This document shows positions 16,303 to 25,217 of a DNA stretch of 35,633 nt, in pieces. The translations under genes were made by a program, and so were the position numbers. The DNA comes from Deltaproteobacteria bacterium (GTDB lineage: Bacteria; Desulfobacterota; Deferrisomatia; Deferrisomatales; JACRMM01): assembly GCA_016214985.1 (NCBI GenBank), contig JACRMM010000011.1, forward strand, positions 1-35,633, read 5' to 3'. Position 1 is the stretch's first letter, and each line of letters opens with the position of its first letter. The notes below the pieces were generated by a model. That model searched no databases and had not been told where the DNA came from. It saw only the letters and a list, made by a program, of their open reading frames with translations.

Positions 16303-16788
16303 TCACACCGGCTTGGACGTGAAGGCGTAGCTCGGGGCGCGCGCTGGCTCGGCCTCGGGAACGGTCGCCTTCTCCATCGCCTCGCGGCGGCCGAGGTAGC
16401 CGAGCACCACGGACTGGACCATGTCGCTCGTAAAGTCGGTGGTGATGAGGTCGTCGGCCATGTCCAGCATCTCGATGCCTTCCTGATACCCGGACCGGTA
16501 GAGGAGCGAGCCGGACAAGGGCAGGACGAGCATGATGCCGGTGTTCGTGTTGCGGAAGTCGTCCTGGATGAGCTCCAGGAGGCCGGTCCCGTCCGGTTGC
16601 AGGTACGGGAACGTGCTGTGCATGAGGACGAGTTTGGGCCGGCGGGTGAGGATCGCGTCGTGCACTTCGCGGACCTCGCTGATCTCCTCGATCGACAGAT
16701 CGCCCTTGGCTTCCCGCAGGATCCGGCGGAGGGACTTGATGCGGTTGCGGTCGGTGTCGATGATCATCACGTCGGGCTTCGTCTGCAT
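16303..16788 (-). CDS. Degenerate response-regulator receiver-like protein
   Basis: A 161-aa protein with a CheY-like fold signature: an N-terminal strand with acidic residues (DVMIIDTDRNRIKSLRRIL), then PKLVLMHSTFPYLQPDGTGLLELIQ and TGIMLVLPLSG. The usual phospho-acceptor Asp at the end of strand 3 is replaced (LVLMHSTFP has no Asp there), so it is probably a pseudo-receiver that cannot be phosphorylated normally. The tail is Pro/Ala rich. The start is placed at ATG 16788 with a strong AGGAGG 6 nt upstream, not at an in-frame codon 99 nt further upstream, which would overlap the sigma-54 promoter. It is the first gene after that promoter, so it may modulate the operon or bind the Hdr complex (inference). 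Confidence 0.7.
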   Translation of the reverse strand: MQTKPDVMIIDTDRNRIKSLRRILREAKGDLSIEEISEVREVHDAILTRRPKLVLMHSTFPYLQPDGTGLLELIQDDFRNTNTGIMLVLPLSGSLLYRSGYQEGIEMLDMADDLITTDFTSDMVQSVVLGYLGRREAMEKATVPEAEPARAPSYAFTSKPV

Positions 16789-16868
16789 GGCTGGCCTCCT
16801 GTCCTGTGGGGTACCCCCTTTGTTGTGCCCTTGAAGAGCCGCAAGAACTCCAGAGTCACCCTCGTGTA

Positions 16869-16884
16869 AGCAATGCCCGTGCCA
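16869..16884 (-). promoter_or_regulatory. Sigma-54 (RpoN) promoter of the hdr/met operon
   Basis: On the minus strand TGGCAC-GGGCA-TTGCT matches the sigma-54 consensus (TGGCAC-N5-TTGCW) at every position. The expected transcription start is about 12 nt downstream, near 16858, leaving a leader of about 70 nt before ATG 16788. It requires an activator ATPase; the NtrC-type regulator encoded next to it is the obvious candidate. Confidence 0.85.
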
Positions 16885-16958
16885 CATATGTAACTAGCTG
16901 TTATGTCGCAGTTTTTTGAATCACACGGTCCGGAGGCACCCGGTTCTCGACCTCTCTT

Positions 16959-16973
16959 GGGGCAGTTTGCCCC
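16959..16973. promoter_or_regulatory. Putative enhancer site 1
   Basis: Perfect dyad GGGGCA-GTT-TGCCCC, centred about 83 bp upstream of the -24 GG of the sigma-54 promoter. It resembles the sites at 17037 and 17194. Confidence 0.65.
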
Positions 16974-17036
16974 CTCGTAGAACCGGACGCCGGTTCCTGC
17001 AGGGCAGATTCTCCAGGAAACATGGGGAAAACGCGT

Positions 17037-17051
17037 GGGGCCTTATGCCCC
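17037..17051. promoter_or_regulatory. Putative enhancer site 2
   Basis: Dyad GGGGC-CTTAT-GCCCC, the same length and outer half-sites as site 1, about 78 bp further upstream. Confidence 0.6.
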
Positions 17052-17193
17052 AACCTCCACCCTCGTGACGACCGGCCGGCCGGTGGATTGGGATGCCCTG
17101 GATCCGTTCGCGGCGAAACGAGGCTGTGGAGCGGTCACGTTCCCGTCAGGACTGCTCGGCGAGCGAGCAAGCGGGACGAAGGCCAGAGGCCTT

Positions 17194-17208
17194 GGGGCAA
17201 AATGCCCT
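17194..17208. promoter_or_regulatory. Putative enhancer site 3
   Basis: Near-perfect dyad GGGGCA-AAA-TGCCCT, just beyond the stop codon of the NtrC-type regulator and about 157 bp from site 2. It may contribute to activation at a distance. Confidence 0.55.
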
Positions 17209-17212
17209 GGGG

Positions 17213-18544
17213 TTAGCAGAATCCGAATTGCTTGAGCTTTCGATAGAGGGTCTTGCGGTCGATCCCGAGGACGTCGGCGGCCTGAACCCTGCGTTCGCCG
17301 CAGGCCCGAAGCACCAGCGCGATATGGTCGCGCTCGAGCTCGATCAGCGTGGGGAAGCGCTTCTTCTCCTCGGACGGGTTCTTGAGGAGGTAGGCCGGAA
17401 GGCTCGAGGGGCGGAGCGTCTCCGACTCCTCGATCACGACGGCGCGCTGGATGATGTTCTCGAGCTCCCGAATGTTTCCGGGAAAGTCGTAGGAACTCAG
17501 GACCGCAACAAAGGCGGAGGACATCTCGCGGATGTTCTTCATCGCCTTCTGCGCGTGCTTGGTGACGAAGTGGCGCGCGAGCTCCGGGATGTCCTCCGGC
17601 CGCTCGCGAAGCGGCGGCAGGTGGATCGGGAGCACGGAGAGCCGATAGAAGAGGTCTTCCCGAAACGTGCCGTCCTGTACGGCCCGGGTCACATCAACGT
17701 TGGTGGCCGCGATGAGACGGACGTCGACCTTGCGCACCGTGACGCCCCCCACGGGTTTGATCTCCCTCTCTTGGATGACCCGCAAGAGCTTTGCCTGGGT
17801 GCCCGGCGAGAGGTTCCCCACCTCGTCAAGGAAGAAGGTCCCGCCGTCCGCGAGCTCGAAGAGGCCCCTCTTGGGCGCGATCGCGCCCGTGAAGGCGCCT
17901 TTCACGTGCCCGAAGAGCTCGCTCTCGAGGAGCGCCTCCGCGAGCATCGAGCAATCCACGGCCACGAACTCGCACTCCCGCCGGGGGGAGAGCTCGTAGA
18001 TCATCCGTGCGACAATCTCTTTACCAGTTCCGCTCTCACCGGTGATCAGCACATTGGTGTCGGTGCGGGCCACCTTGTCGATCAGCGCGTTCACCTCGCG
18101 CATGCGGGCGCTCTTGCTGATCACGTACGAGTCGCCCTTGACCGCCTTCAGCTGCCGCCGAAGCTGCTCGTTCTCGAACCGCAGCTTCCGGCGTTCCTCG
18201 GCGCGGGCCGTGACGATGCGCACTTCCTGGGGTGAGAACGGCTTCGGCAGGTAGTCGTAGGCGCCGAGCCGAAAGGCCTTGAGCACCGAGTCGATCGACG
18301 GGTACCCGGTGATGATCACGATGACGACCTCGGGGTCGGCGTCCCGCAGGCGCACGAGGGTGTCCATGCCGTCGATCCCGGGCATGCGAAGGTCCAGGAG
18401 GACCATGTCGTAGCCGCCGCGGATGAACTCGTCGAGGCCGTCGCGCCCGTTTTCGGTCGCAGCAACGTCGTGGCCCAGACGGCGGAGGGTCTTCGTCAGG
18501 CCGTCCCGGATTGACCGCTCGTCGTCGATGATCAGGGTCTTCAA
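17213..18544 (-). CDS. NtrC-type sigma-54 response regulator
   Basis: A 443-aa activator. The receiver domain (1-120) has acidic residues D7/D8, phospho-acceptor D51 (MVLLDLRMPG), and the conserved Thr (IITGY) and Lys (LPKP). The AAA+ domain has Walker A GESGTGKE, the sigma-54-contacting GAFTGA loop and Walker B TFFLDE. The C-terminal Fis-type helix-turn-helix ends QAADVLGIDRKTLYRKLKQFG. The start is a TTG (18544) with GGAGG 4 nt upstream; it overlaps the kinase stop (TTGA), so the pair is translationally coupled and very likely a cognate two-component system. Its gene ends next to the enhancer-like sites and sigma-54 promoter of the hdr/met operon, its likely target. Confidence 0.93.
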   Translation of the reverse strand: MKTLIIDDERSIRDGLTKTLRRLGHDVAATENGRDGLDEFIRGGYDMVLLDLRMPGIDGMDTLVRLRDADPEVVIVIITGYPSIDSVLKAFRLGAYDYLPKPFSPQEVRIVTARAEERRKLRFENEQLRRQLKAVKGDSYVISKSARMREVNALIDKVARTDTNVLITGESGTGKEIVARMIYELSPRRECEFVAVDCSMLAEALLESELFGHVKGAFTGAIAPKRGLFELADGGTFFLDEVGNLSPGTQAKLLRVIQEREIKPVGGVTVRKVDVRLIAATNVDVTRAVQDGTFREDLFYRLSVLPIHLPPLRERPEDIPELARHFVTKHAQKAMKNIREMSSAFVAVLSSYDFPGNIRELENIIQRAVVIEESETLRPSSLPAYLLKNPSEEKKRFPTLIELERDHIALVLRACGERRVQAADVLGIDRKTLYRKLKQFGFC

Positions 18545-20097
18545 TCCGCCTCCTCGCCGGGTCCGCTGTCTTCCTCGGCCTCTTGGAAAGCCACGAGGAA
18601 GCAGGTGCCCCCACCGGAAGGGCATCGGACGCGGATGTCGCCTCGGTGCATCCGGATGATGTTGTAGGAGAGGCTAAGGCCGAGCCCGGTCCCCTTCCCC
18701 TGCTCCTTTGTGGTGAAGAAGGGCTCGAAGATGCGACCTCGGATCCTGGGGTCGATGCCGGGGCCCGTGTCCATGAACGAAACGAGGACTTCGTGGGCGG
18801 CCTCATCGTGCTCCGAGCGGATCGTGAGCACGCCCTCGCCGTCCATCGCGTCCACGGCGTTCAGCACGACGTTCGTGAACACTTGTTTGATCTGGCTCGG
18901 GTTTCCGGTAATCAGGGGCAACGGGTCGCAGAGTTCGCGTTTGACCTCGATGTTGTAGAAGATGGCCTTGCTGCCCAGGAGCTGCAGGCACTGCTCCACG
19001 GCTTGGTTCAGATCCACCGGCTCGTGGTAGCGCTTGCGCTGATGGGCGAAGTCGAGGAGCGAGTTCACGATCTCCTTGCACCGGCGGGCCTCCTGGACGA
19101 TGCGGTCCAGGTCTTCCCGCCGTGGGTCCGCGAAGTCCGTGTCCTCGAGGAGGAGGCCGCCGAAGAGCAGGATTCCCCCGAGGGGGTTGTTGATCTCGTG
19201 GGCGACCCCCGCCGCCAGCTTTCCGAGTGACGCCATCTTGTCGGCGTGGATGAGCTGCATCTGCACCTCCTCCAGCCGGCGCTCCATCTCGATGACCTCC
19301 CGGACGTCCTGGATATACGCCACCGTTCCGGTCTCTTTGCCCTGCTCGTCGTACAGCATGTGGGCAGTGAGCCAGACAGGGATCCGCGCCCGGCTCTTGC
19401 CGATGAGGATCGTCTGGAACCGGTCGAGGTTGCCCGGTCCGCCGTGGGTGCTCCCCTTCAGAAGGGCCATCACCTCCTGGCCGGCGTTCGCTTCGTAGAG
19501 CTCGTGGGTGTACTTCTGGCCCACGACCTCCCGTTGGTCGTACCCGAGCAGGTTTCGGGCGCCTTTGTTGAAGATCAGGATTTTGCCCCGCAGATCCGAG
19601 ACGATGATGCTCAGCAGGGAGCCGTCGATGACCCCTTCCAGGAACCGCAGTCGGCCCTTGGTCCTGCGGTCGCGGTCGCTTCGCTCCGTCGCGTCCCAAA
19701 GGTATGCGCACACGAGCGGCCGGCGCGGGGTGAGCCTGACCATCGTGAACGAGGCGTCTACGCAACGGGGGGGATGCAGCGGAATCTCCAGGTCGAATCC
19801 GGTCGGAACGCGGTCGACCTCGCCGCTGAGCAGCGGCTGCAGGGCTATCCGGACCTCCTGCGCCGCGGCCTTGCCCAGGCAAAAGAAGAGGTCCTTCGCG
19901 GTGAGCTGGTCGTGGGCAATGCCGGTGAGGCTGGCAAAGGCGCCGTTGGCGTAAACGATCTTGCCGTTGGCCGGGCGAAAAGCGACGACCGCCTGTTCGG
20001 CGCCGTCGAGCATCGCTGTGAGCAGCTTCAGACTGGGATCGGCGGATGCCCTGGTGTCCGGGGCGCCCACCGCGGTTCCCTCGAAACTCCGTTTCAT
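18541..20097 (-). CDS. PAS-PAS sensor histidine kinase (NtrB-like, cytosolic)
   Basis: A 518-aa kinase without membrane segments. It has two PAS-like domains (about 25-140 and 150-275; the second contains LLSIIVSDLRGKILIFNKGARNLLGY). HisKA has the phosphorylated His near 300 (GVAHEINNPLGG), and the HATPase_c domain has N, G1 and G2 boxes (QVFTNVVLNAVDAM, DTGPGID, GKGTGLGLSLS). It should sense an intracellular signal, possibly redox or a bound cofactor, and phosphorylate the coupled NtrC-type regulator. No heme or flavin ligand can be named from sequence. The ATG at 20097 is chosen because GGGAG lies 8 nt upstream; a GTG 9 nt earlier has no room for a ribosome site. Confidence 0.92.
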   Translation of the reverse strand: MKRSFEGTAVGAPDTRASADPSLKLLTAMLDGAEQAVVAFRPANGKIVYANGAFASLTGIAHDQLTAKDLFFCLGKAAAQEVRIALQPLLSGEVDRVPTGFDLEIPLHPPRCVDASFTMVRLTPRRPLVCAYLWDATERSDRDRRTKGRLRFLEGVIDGSLLSIIVSDLRGKILIFNKGARNLLGYDQREVVGQKYTHELYEANAGQEVMALLKGSTHGGPGNLDRFQTILIGKSRARIPVWLTAHMLYDEQGKETGTVAYIQDVREVIEMERRLEEVQMQLIHADKMASLGKLAAGVAHEINNPLGGILLFGGLLLEDTDFADPRREDLDRIVQEARRCKEIVNSLLDFAHQRKRYHEPVDLNQAVEQCLQLLGSKAIFYNIEVKRELCDPLPLITGNPSQIKQVFTNVVLNAVDAMDGEGVLTIRSEHDEAAHEVLVSFMDTGPGIDPRIRGRIFEPFFTTKEQGKGTGLGLSLSYNIIRMHRGDIRVRCPSGGGTCFLVAFQEAEEDSGPGEEAD

Positions 20098-20467
20098 TCC
20101 AACCACTCCCGGAATGCTTCCGCCCGGAGATCCTGAAACCCGCGCGTCGAGTGGAGGGCGGAGCGCCGAAACACCGCAACGCTTCGGGAGTTTATCGATT
20201 GCTCTTGGAATTGCAACCGCTGTTTGAGCAGGCGCGCAGACTTGAGCGCGGCCGCGGATAGTGATGGAGCTCAGATGTGAATTGGACGAGAAACGCGAGG
20301 GAGAGAAAGAGGGGCGTTGCCTTCCTGCGGGCGCCGCCGCTGGGCGGGTGCGGATCGCGATCGCCGAGGGCGCCTTCGTTCACGGCGAGGGGGCGCGGAG
20401 GTTGCGCGGTCGAAGGAGGCGAGGGCCTTCGAGCCGAGGATGCCACGGGTTCGTGTCGGGACGCGGC
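20098..20467. other. Intergenic region upstream of the kinase
   Basis: 370 nt with no supported gene. It separates the hybrid kinase from the two-component pair, both read leftward. Near the kinase it holds a plausible sigma-70 promoter (listed separately). The distal part is GC-rich with no T-tract terminator that I could see. Confidence 0.4.
20189..20216 (-). promoter_or_regulatory. Possible sigma-70 promoter of the kinase/regulator pair
   Basis: On the minus strand TTGCAA, a 16-nt spacer and TAAACT resemble -35 and -10 boxes, about 90 nt upstream of ATG 20097 in a locally AT-rich spot. Each box matches the consensus at four of six positions, so it is only suggestive. Confidence 0.3.
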
Positions 20468-22273
20468 CTAGACGCCCGGCTGGCCCTCCAAGGCGGCCAC
20501 GACCCGCTCGAGTTCCCGTTCCAACGCCGTCACGAGCGCGGCAACGCCGTCGAATCGAGGCGCCTCGGTCAGTGTCTCGATCCCCTGGGCGATGCCGGCG
20601 GCGGCAGCGAAGCCGAAGACGACCAGCGAACCCCTCAAGCGATGAGCCCAGAAGGCCAACTGCCGTGCGTCCCCCTTGGCCAACGCTTCCTGGATGTTCG
20701 CGAGGCCCTCGTTCAAATTCTCAAGGAAGCTACGGCGGAGCTCCTCCCTCTGTTCGCTGCTGAGGTGCGAGCGGAGCCGGGCCAGGGCGTTTCCTTCCGG
20801 CAGATTCTTCGGGGGCGGTTGCCTCGAAGGATTCCCGACCCACCGCTCGACCGTGGCGCAGAGCGTCTCGGGGTCCACGGGCTTGGCGAGGTAGTCGTCC
20901 ATTCCGGCCTCGAGGCACTTATCCCGGTCTCCTTTCAGAGCGTGCGCCGTGAGGCCGATGATCGGGATACGGGGTCCGCCGGGGCTTTCCTGCTCGCGGA
21001 TGAGCCTCGTGGCCTCGAAACCGTCGAGCCCGGGCATCTGGATGTCCATCAGGACGAGGTCGAAGGCCTCGAAGCTCACGGCTTCCGCGGCGGCCCTGCC
21101 GTCCCCAACGGCCATGACCTGCCAGTCCCTCCTCTTTTGGAGATAGGTTACCGCCACCTCCCTGTTGATCGGCTCGTCCTCGGCGACCAGGATGCGCACC
21201 CGCATCGGGATCGTGTCGGCCTCGTCGCGCATCACGGCCAGCGCCGCGTCCGTCGCGCGAGGCTTCGGTCGCGCGACGGCCAACGGGACCGAGAACGCAA
21301 ACACGCTACCGCTTCCCGTCTCGCTCTGCACGCGGATCGAACCGCCCATCTGCTCCACGAGCTGCCTGGAAATGGCGAGGCCCAGGCCCGTGCCGCCAAA
21401 GGTCCGTGCGGTGGAGTCGTCGACCTGGCTGAAGCTCTGAAAGAGCCGGTCCATGCGGTCGGTCGGGATCCCGATGCCCGTATCGCGCACCGTGAAGCAA
21501 AGCGTCACCGGCCGGCCGGACGAGTGGGCCGCCAGACCGCTCGGCGGCTCCCGTGCCGAGCCCCCCAGATCGCAGTGCCGAGCGTCGGCGCTGCCGCGTG
21601 TCCCCTCCAGGGTGACCTGGATTTCCACCTCTCCGCGTTCGGTGAACTTCACGGCGTTGCCGACCAGGTTTACCAGCACCTGCCGGAGCCGGTGCGGATC
21701 GCCCACCAGGAGCTTCGGCACCTCGGGTTCGATCCGGCAGGACAGGCTGATGCCCTTCTGCTGCGCGAGGATCGACAGACCCCGGAAGGACTCTTCGGTG
21801 ACGAGCCTCGGACTGAACTCCACGGACTCGAACTCCAGCTTGCCGGCCTCGATCTTGGAGAAGTCCAGGATGTCGTCGATGAGGTGCAGAAGCTGAGCCG
21901 CGGAGGTCGCCGCGAGCTCGGCATAGCGTCGTTGGGAGTCGTCGAGCGGCGTCTCGCGCAGGAGACGAAGCATTCCGATCACTCCACTCAGCGGGGTCCG
22001 GATCTCGTGGCTCATGTTGGCCAGAAACGCGCCCTTCGCGCGGTTGGCGGCCTGGGCGGCGTCCCTCGCGGCCTCGAGGTCGTACTGGGTTCGGCGGAGC
22101 TCTTCATTTTGCATTTCGAGCTCCACCTGGTGGACCCGGAGCTCGTGAACCAGCCTCTCGGTGTCCGCCGGAAACGGGCCGCTGGAGGCACCGGGCGGGT
22201 TTCCCTCCAGCGCCTTCTCTGCGACCTTCCGGAGACGGCGGGTCTCCGCGGACTCCCTTCTCTTGGCCGTCAT
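20468..22273 (-). CDS. Hybrid histidine kinase (HisKA-HATPase-REC-HPt)
   Basis: A 601-aa soluble hybrid kinase. It starts with a basic helix and a coiled coil ([20 protein letters not shown], about 42-61). HisKA has H89 ([15 protein letters not shown]). HATPase_c includes [19 protein letters not shown] and [11 protein letters not shown] receiver has D410 ([10 protein letters not shown]), and a C-terminal HPt has H544 (WAHRLRGS). An Ala/Gly/Ser-rich insert of about 25 residues separates the N and G1 boxes. It has no PAS or periplasmic sensor, so the signal probably arrives from a partner. The upstream CheB-CheR-PAS protein is the best candidate because its stop overlaps this start (ATGA). A full four-step phosphorelay on one chain is predicted; the output regulator is not identified. 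Confidence 0.92.
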   Translation of the reverse strand: MTAKRRESAETRRLRKVAEKALEGNPPGASSGPFPADTERLVHELRVHQVELEMQNEELRRTQYDLEAARDAAQAANRAKGAFLANMSHEIRTPLSGVIGMLRLLRETPLDDSQRRYAELAATSAAQLLHLIDDILDFSKIEAGKLEFESVEFSPRLVTEESFRGLSILAQQKGISLSCRIEPEVPKLLVGDPHRLRQVLVNLVGNAVKFTERGEVEIQVTLEGTRGSADARHCDLGGSAREPPSGLAAHSSGRPVTLCFTVRDTGIGIPTDRMDRLFQSFSQVDDSTARTFGGTGLGLAISRQLVEQMGGSIRVQSETGSGSVFAFSVPLAVARPKPRATDAALAVMRDEADTIPMRVRILVAEDEPINREVAVTYLQKRRDWQVMAVGDGRAAAEAVSFEAFDLVLMDIQMPGLDGFEATRLIREQESPGGPRIPIIGLTAHALKGDRDKCLEAGMDDYLAKPVDPETLCATVERWVGNPSRQPPPKNLPEGNALARLRSHLSSEQREELRRSFLENLNEGLANIQEALAKGDARQLAFWAHRLRGSLVVFGFAAAAGIAQGIETLTEAPRFDGVAALVTALERELERVVAALEGQPGV

Positions 22274-24942
22274 GTCGTCCCTCCCCCCTCCGCCCCCAAG
22301 GCGGCCTCCAGGGCACCGATCCGCTGGCGCCCCGCCTGCTCCGCTTCCCGCAGGGCCTGCTCGAGTCGCTTGGCGGTGGTGACCTCCGTGAACGTGATCA
22401 CCACGCCGTCGATCCGGTTCTCGTAGGTGCGGTAGGGCATGATGCGTACCTGGAACCAGCGCCCATCGTTCGTCGCGACCTCTGCCTCCTTGAAGGCGAG
22501 CGTCTCCTGCACCTCTCTCACGTCGCCGGGAAGTGCTCCGTACTCCATGTCCGATACGATGTCCGTGATGGGCCGCCCCACGTCGCTCGGGATGAGCTTG
22601 ATGATCCGGGTCGTCTGGGGAGTGAAGCGCCTCACGTTCAAGTCGTTGTCCAGGAACAGTGTGGCGATGTCAGTGCTGTTGAGGAGGTTCTTCATGTCGT
22701 TCGAGATCCGGGAGAGCTCCTCGATCTTCGCCTGCATCTCGGTGTTGACCGAGATCAGCTCCTCGTTCAGGGACTGCATCTCCTCCTTCGACGTGGTCAG
22801 TTCCTCGTTCGTGGATTGAAGCTCCTCGTTCGTGGATTGAAGCTCCTCGTTGGCGCTCTTGAGCTCTTCCTGGGAGGACTGCATCTCCTCGCGCGTGGTC
22901 TGAAGGTACTCCCGGGTCTGCTGCAGCTCCCGCTCCAGCTCTTCCACCCTCCCGGGCGGCGTCTCGCCGACGGCGTCCGCCGGGCGGGAACGCTTCCTTC
23001 GGTGGGGCGCAGGCACGTCTTCGAACAGCACGAGAAGGAGCCCCCGCAGGGCGTGACGCTCGTCGAGGGGCTTCACGATCAGGTCCACGAACTGGTAGTT
23101 GCCGTTGGTCTTGACCCGGAGCCCTCTGCGGTGCACCGGTTCCCCTTGGCTGAGGGCCTTTTGCGCGGCGCTGTAGAGCTCGTGGCGCAGGCCCTCGCGG
23201 GCCATGGCGAAGACGTTCAAGTTGGCCTTCCCCGCCGCCGGTTCGAGATACTTGCCCGTGCGCCCGTGGAAGTAGAGGACGTCGCCCCGTTCGTTCACGA
23301 GCGCCGAGGGCGGCGCGAACTCCTGGAGGAGCACCCGACCCACCAGCTCCTGGAGGCTGGCGCCGGCCGGTGGCGGCTCCCGGGGGACGGCCCCGGGCTC
23401 GCCGTCCTCGACGGGGAGGAAGGACGAGGGGAAGTCGACCGGCGCTGTGGCGGCCGAAGACTCCCGCCGGCCATAGAGCTTCCAATGGGTGTCGATGGGG
23501 GAGAAGAGATCGGGGAAGCTCCCGGCGGTCTCGGCGGAGCCGAGGAAGAGGATTCCCCCGGGGTTCAGGCTGTAGTGGAAGAGGGGCAAGAGCTTCCCCT
23601 GCACCTCCGGGCTGAGGTAGATCAAGAGGTTGCGGCAGGAGAGGAGGTCGAGCTTGGTGAAGGGCGGGTCTGCGATGACGTTGTGCGGCGCGAAGATTAC
23701 GGCGCTGCGAAGCTCCTTGGTCACCCGGTAGGCGCCGCCCTCCTTGACGAAGAACCGGTGGAGGAGCTCCGGCGAGACGTCCGCGGCGATGCTCTCGGGG
23801 TAGGCCCCCAACCGCGCCCGGGCGATTGCGTCGGGGTCAAGGTCCGTGGCGAAGAGCTGGATCCGGTCGCCGCTGCCGCGCTCCGCCTCCTCCAAGGATT
23901 CCTTGAGCAGCATGGCGAGGGAATACGCCTCCTCGCCGGTGGAGCAGGCGGGAACCCAGACGCGAATGACCCGGCCCGGCGCTCGGCTCTCGAGAAGTGC
24001 CGGGAGGGCCTTCTCCCGGAGGGCGGCAAAGGCTCCCGGGTCTCGGAAGAAGCTCGTCACCCCGATCAGGAGCTCCTTCGAAAGTAGATCGAGCTCCTGG
24101 GGGTTCTCCCGCAGGAATTCCACGTACTGGGCGATCTTGCCGATCTGGTGGATGCCCATCCGCCGCTCGACCCGCCGGTACACCGTGCTGCTCTTGTACG
24201 GAGCGAAGTCGCGGCCGGCGCGGGCACGCAGCAGCGTGACGATCCTCTCGATGGCGCTCTGGGACTTCTTGACCGCCGAGACCGTCGTCTCGTGCTCTGC
24301 GACGTGGAGGCCTCGAACGGTGGCGATCAGCCGGGCCGGCAGGTGCTCGGCCGCGGCCACGAAGTCGGCGACCCCGGCGTCGATGGCGCTTTGGGGCATG
24401 CTGTCGTACTTGGCGGAGCTGGGGTCCTGAACGAGGGTGAGACCGACCTTCTCCTTGATCGCCCGAAGCCCGAGGGTGCCGTCCGAGCCCATGCCGGAGA
24501 GGATGACGCCGACCGCGCGCTTCTGACGGTCCTCGGCGAGGCTTCGGAAGAAGGAGTCGATGGGCAGGCGAAGGCCCCGCGGCTCCGCCGGCTCCAAGAG
24601 CTGCAGGGCACCCCGCAGCAACGACAGGTCGCGGTTCGGGGGGATCACGTAGACGTGGTTGGGCTCGACCCTCATGCCGTCGTGGACCTGCAGGACCTTC
24701 ATCGCTGTGTGGCGTTGGAGAAGCTCGGGGAGGGCGCCCGGGTGGCTCGGGTCCAGGTGCTGAACGACCACGAACGCCATGCCGCAGTCCGACGGTGTGT
24801 GGTCCAGAAACTGCTCCAGGGCCTCGAGGCCCCCGGCGGACGCGCCGATTCCGACGACGGGAGTGGGACCGCCGGAGACGAGGCGCTCGGCAGGCGCCGG
24901 TGGGGCTTTGCGGGAGCGGCTGTTCCGAGCGTCTTGGGTCAC
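22270..24942 (-). CDS. CheB-CheR-PAS fusion (chemotaxis methylesterase/methyltransferase-type sensor)
   Basis: About 890 aa. The CheB-type methylesterase domain carries the catalytic triad S35 (GIGASAGG), H62 (VVQHLDP) and the Asp of GMGSDGTLG. The CheR methyltransferase domain follows (RRMGIHQIGKIAQYVEFL, TSFFRDPGAF, and the SAM motif ACSTGEEAYSLAM). Next come a PAS-like part, a long coiled coil built on EELQSTNEEL repeats, and a C-terminal PAS domain (NDLNVRRFTPQ). The CheB part lacks an N-terminal receiver. Such fusions usually work in two-component signalling rather than chemotaxis. No MCP or CheA gene is nearby, and it is translationally coupled to the hybrid kinase. The start is uncertain: GTG 24942 has AGGAAAGG 9 nt upstream, but in-frame starts up to 25170 exist. 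Confidence 0.88.
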   Translation of the reverse strand: MTQDARNSRSRKAPPAPAERLVSGGPTPVVGIGASAGGLEALEQFLDHTPSDCGMAFVVVQHLDPSHPGALPELLQRHTAMKVLQVHDGMRVEPNHVYVIPPNRDLSLLRGALQLLEPAEPRGLRLPIDSFFRSLAEDRQKRAVGVILSGMGSDGTLGLRAIKEKVGLTLVQDPSSAKYDSMPQSAIDAGVADFVAAAEHLPARLIATVRGLHVAEHETTVSAVKKSQSAIERIVTLLRARAGRDFAPYKSSTVYRRVERRMGIHQIGKIAQYVEFLRENPQELDLLSKELLIGVTSFFRDPGAFAALREKALPALLESRAPGRVIRVWVPACSTGEEAYSLAMLLKESLEEAERGSGDRIQLFATDLDPDAIARARLGAYPESIAADVSPELLHRFFVKEGGAYRVTKELRSAVIFAPHNVIADPPFTKLDLLSCRNLLIYLSPEVQGKLLPLFHYSLNPGGILFLGSAETAGSFPDLFSPIDTHWKLYGRRESSAATAPVDFPSSFLPVEDGEPGAVPREPPPAGASLQELVGRVLLQEFAPPSALVNERGDVLYFHGRTGKYLEPAAGKANLNVFAMAREGLRHELYSAAQKALSQGEPVHRRGLRVKTNGNYQFVDLIVKPLDERHALRGLLLVLFEDVPAPHRRKRSRPADAVGETPPGRVEELERELQQTREYLQTTREEMQSSQEELKSANEELQSTNEELQSTNEELTTSKEEMQSLNEELISVNTEMQAKIEELSRISNDMKNLLNSTDIATLFLDNDLNVRRFTPQTTRIIKLIPSDVGRPITDIVSDMEYGALPGDVREVQETLAFKEAEVATNDGRWFQVRIMPYRTYENRIDGVVITFTEVTTAKRLEQALREAEQAGRQRIGALEAALGAEGGGTT

Positions 24943-25217
24943 GCGCGTCTGCCTTTCCTGCAGGTTGGACCCTGTTGCTTCGCTGGCGTTTCGGTGAGGG
25001 GAGTCCAGACAAGATCCGCGAAGCCGTAACCGCTGTTGCCGAATGAAGAATAATCGAAGCATCGATCCGTGCATAGGAAATCGGTGGAACCCTGCACCTG
25101 TGGTGGAGCGACGAGTCGGTAGACCGCCGACTTCCAGACGTGGCCCCCGCGAAGAGCACCACCGGCCCAAGACGCTCGCTGCATTCGGGGGGAAAGGTTG
25201 AACCGGCCGATGCCCCC

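Larger units (their letters stand above)
16789..17212. other. Regulatory intergenic region of the hdr/met operon
   Basis: This 424-nt gap has no gene. It holds one perfect-consensus sigma-54 promoter, three GGGGC-type dyads (listed separately), an AT-rich stretch near 16895-16925 that could be a bend site, and a 7-bp inverted repeat GAACCGG-ACG-CCGGTTC at 16980-16996. The layout is typical of a sigma-54 enhancer region, reading leftward. Confidence 0.7.

Noticed and set aside
11660..16330. Plus-strand open frame of more than 1500 codons opposite hdrA
   Set aside because: It is an antisense shadow of a GC-rich gene; its translation is low-complexity (Arg, Gly, Leu, Val, Asp) and shows no domain motif, while the minus strand carries clear HdrA motifs.
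22270..24942. Part of a chemotaxis operon
   Set aside because: No MCP, CheA, CheW or CheY genes are present nearby; the CheB-CheR-PAS fusion is coupled to a hybrid kinase instead.
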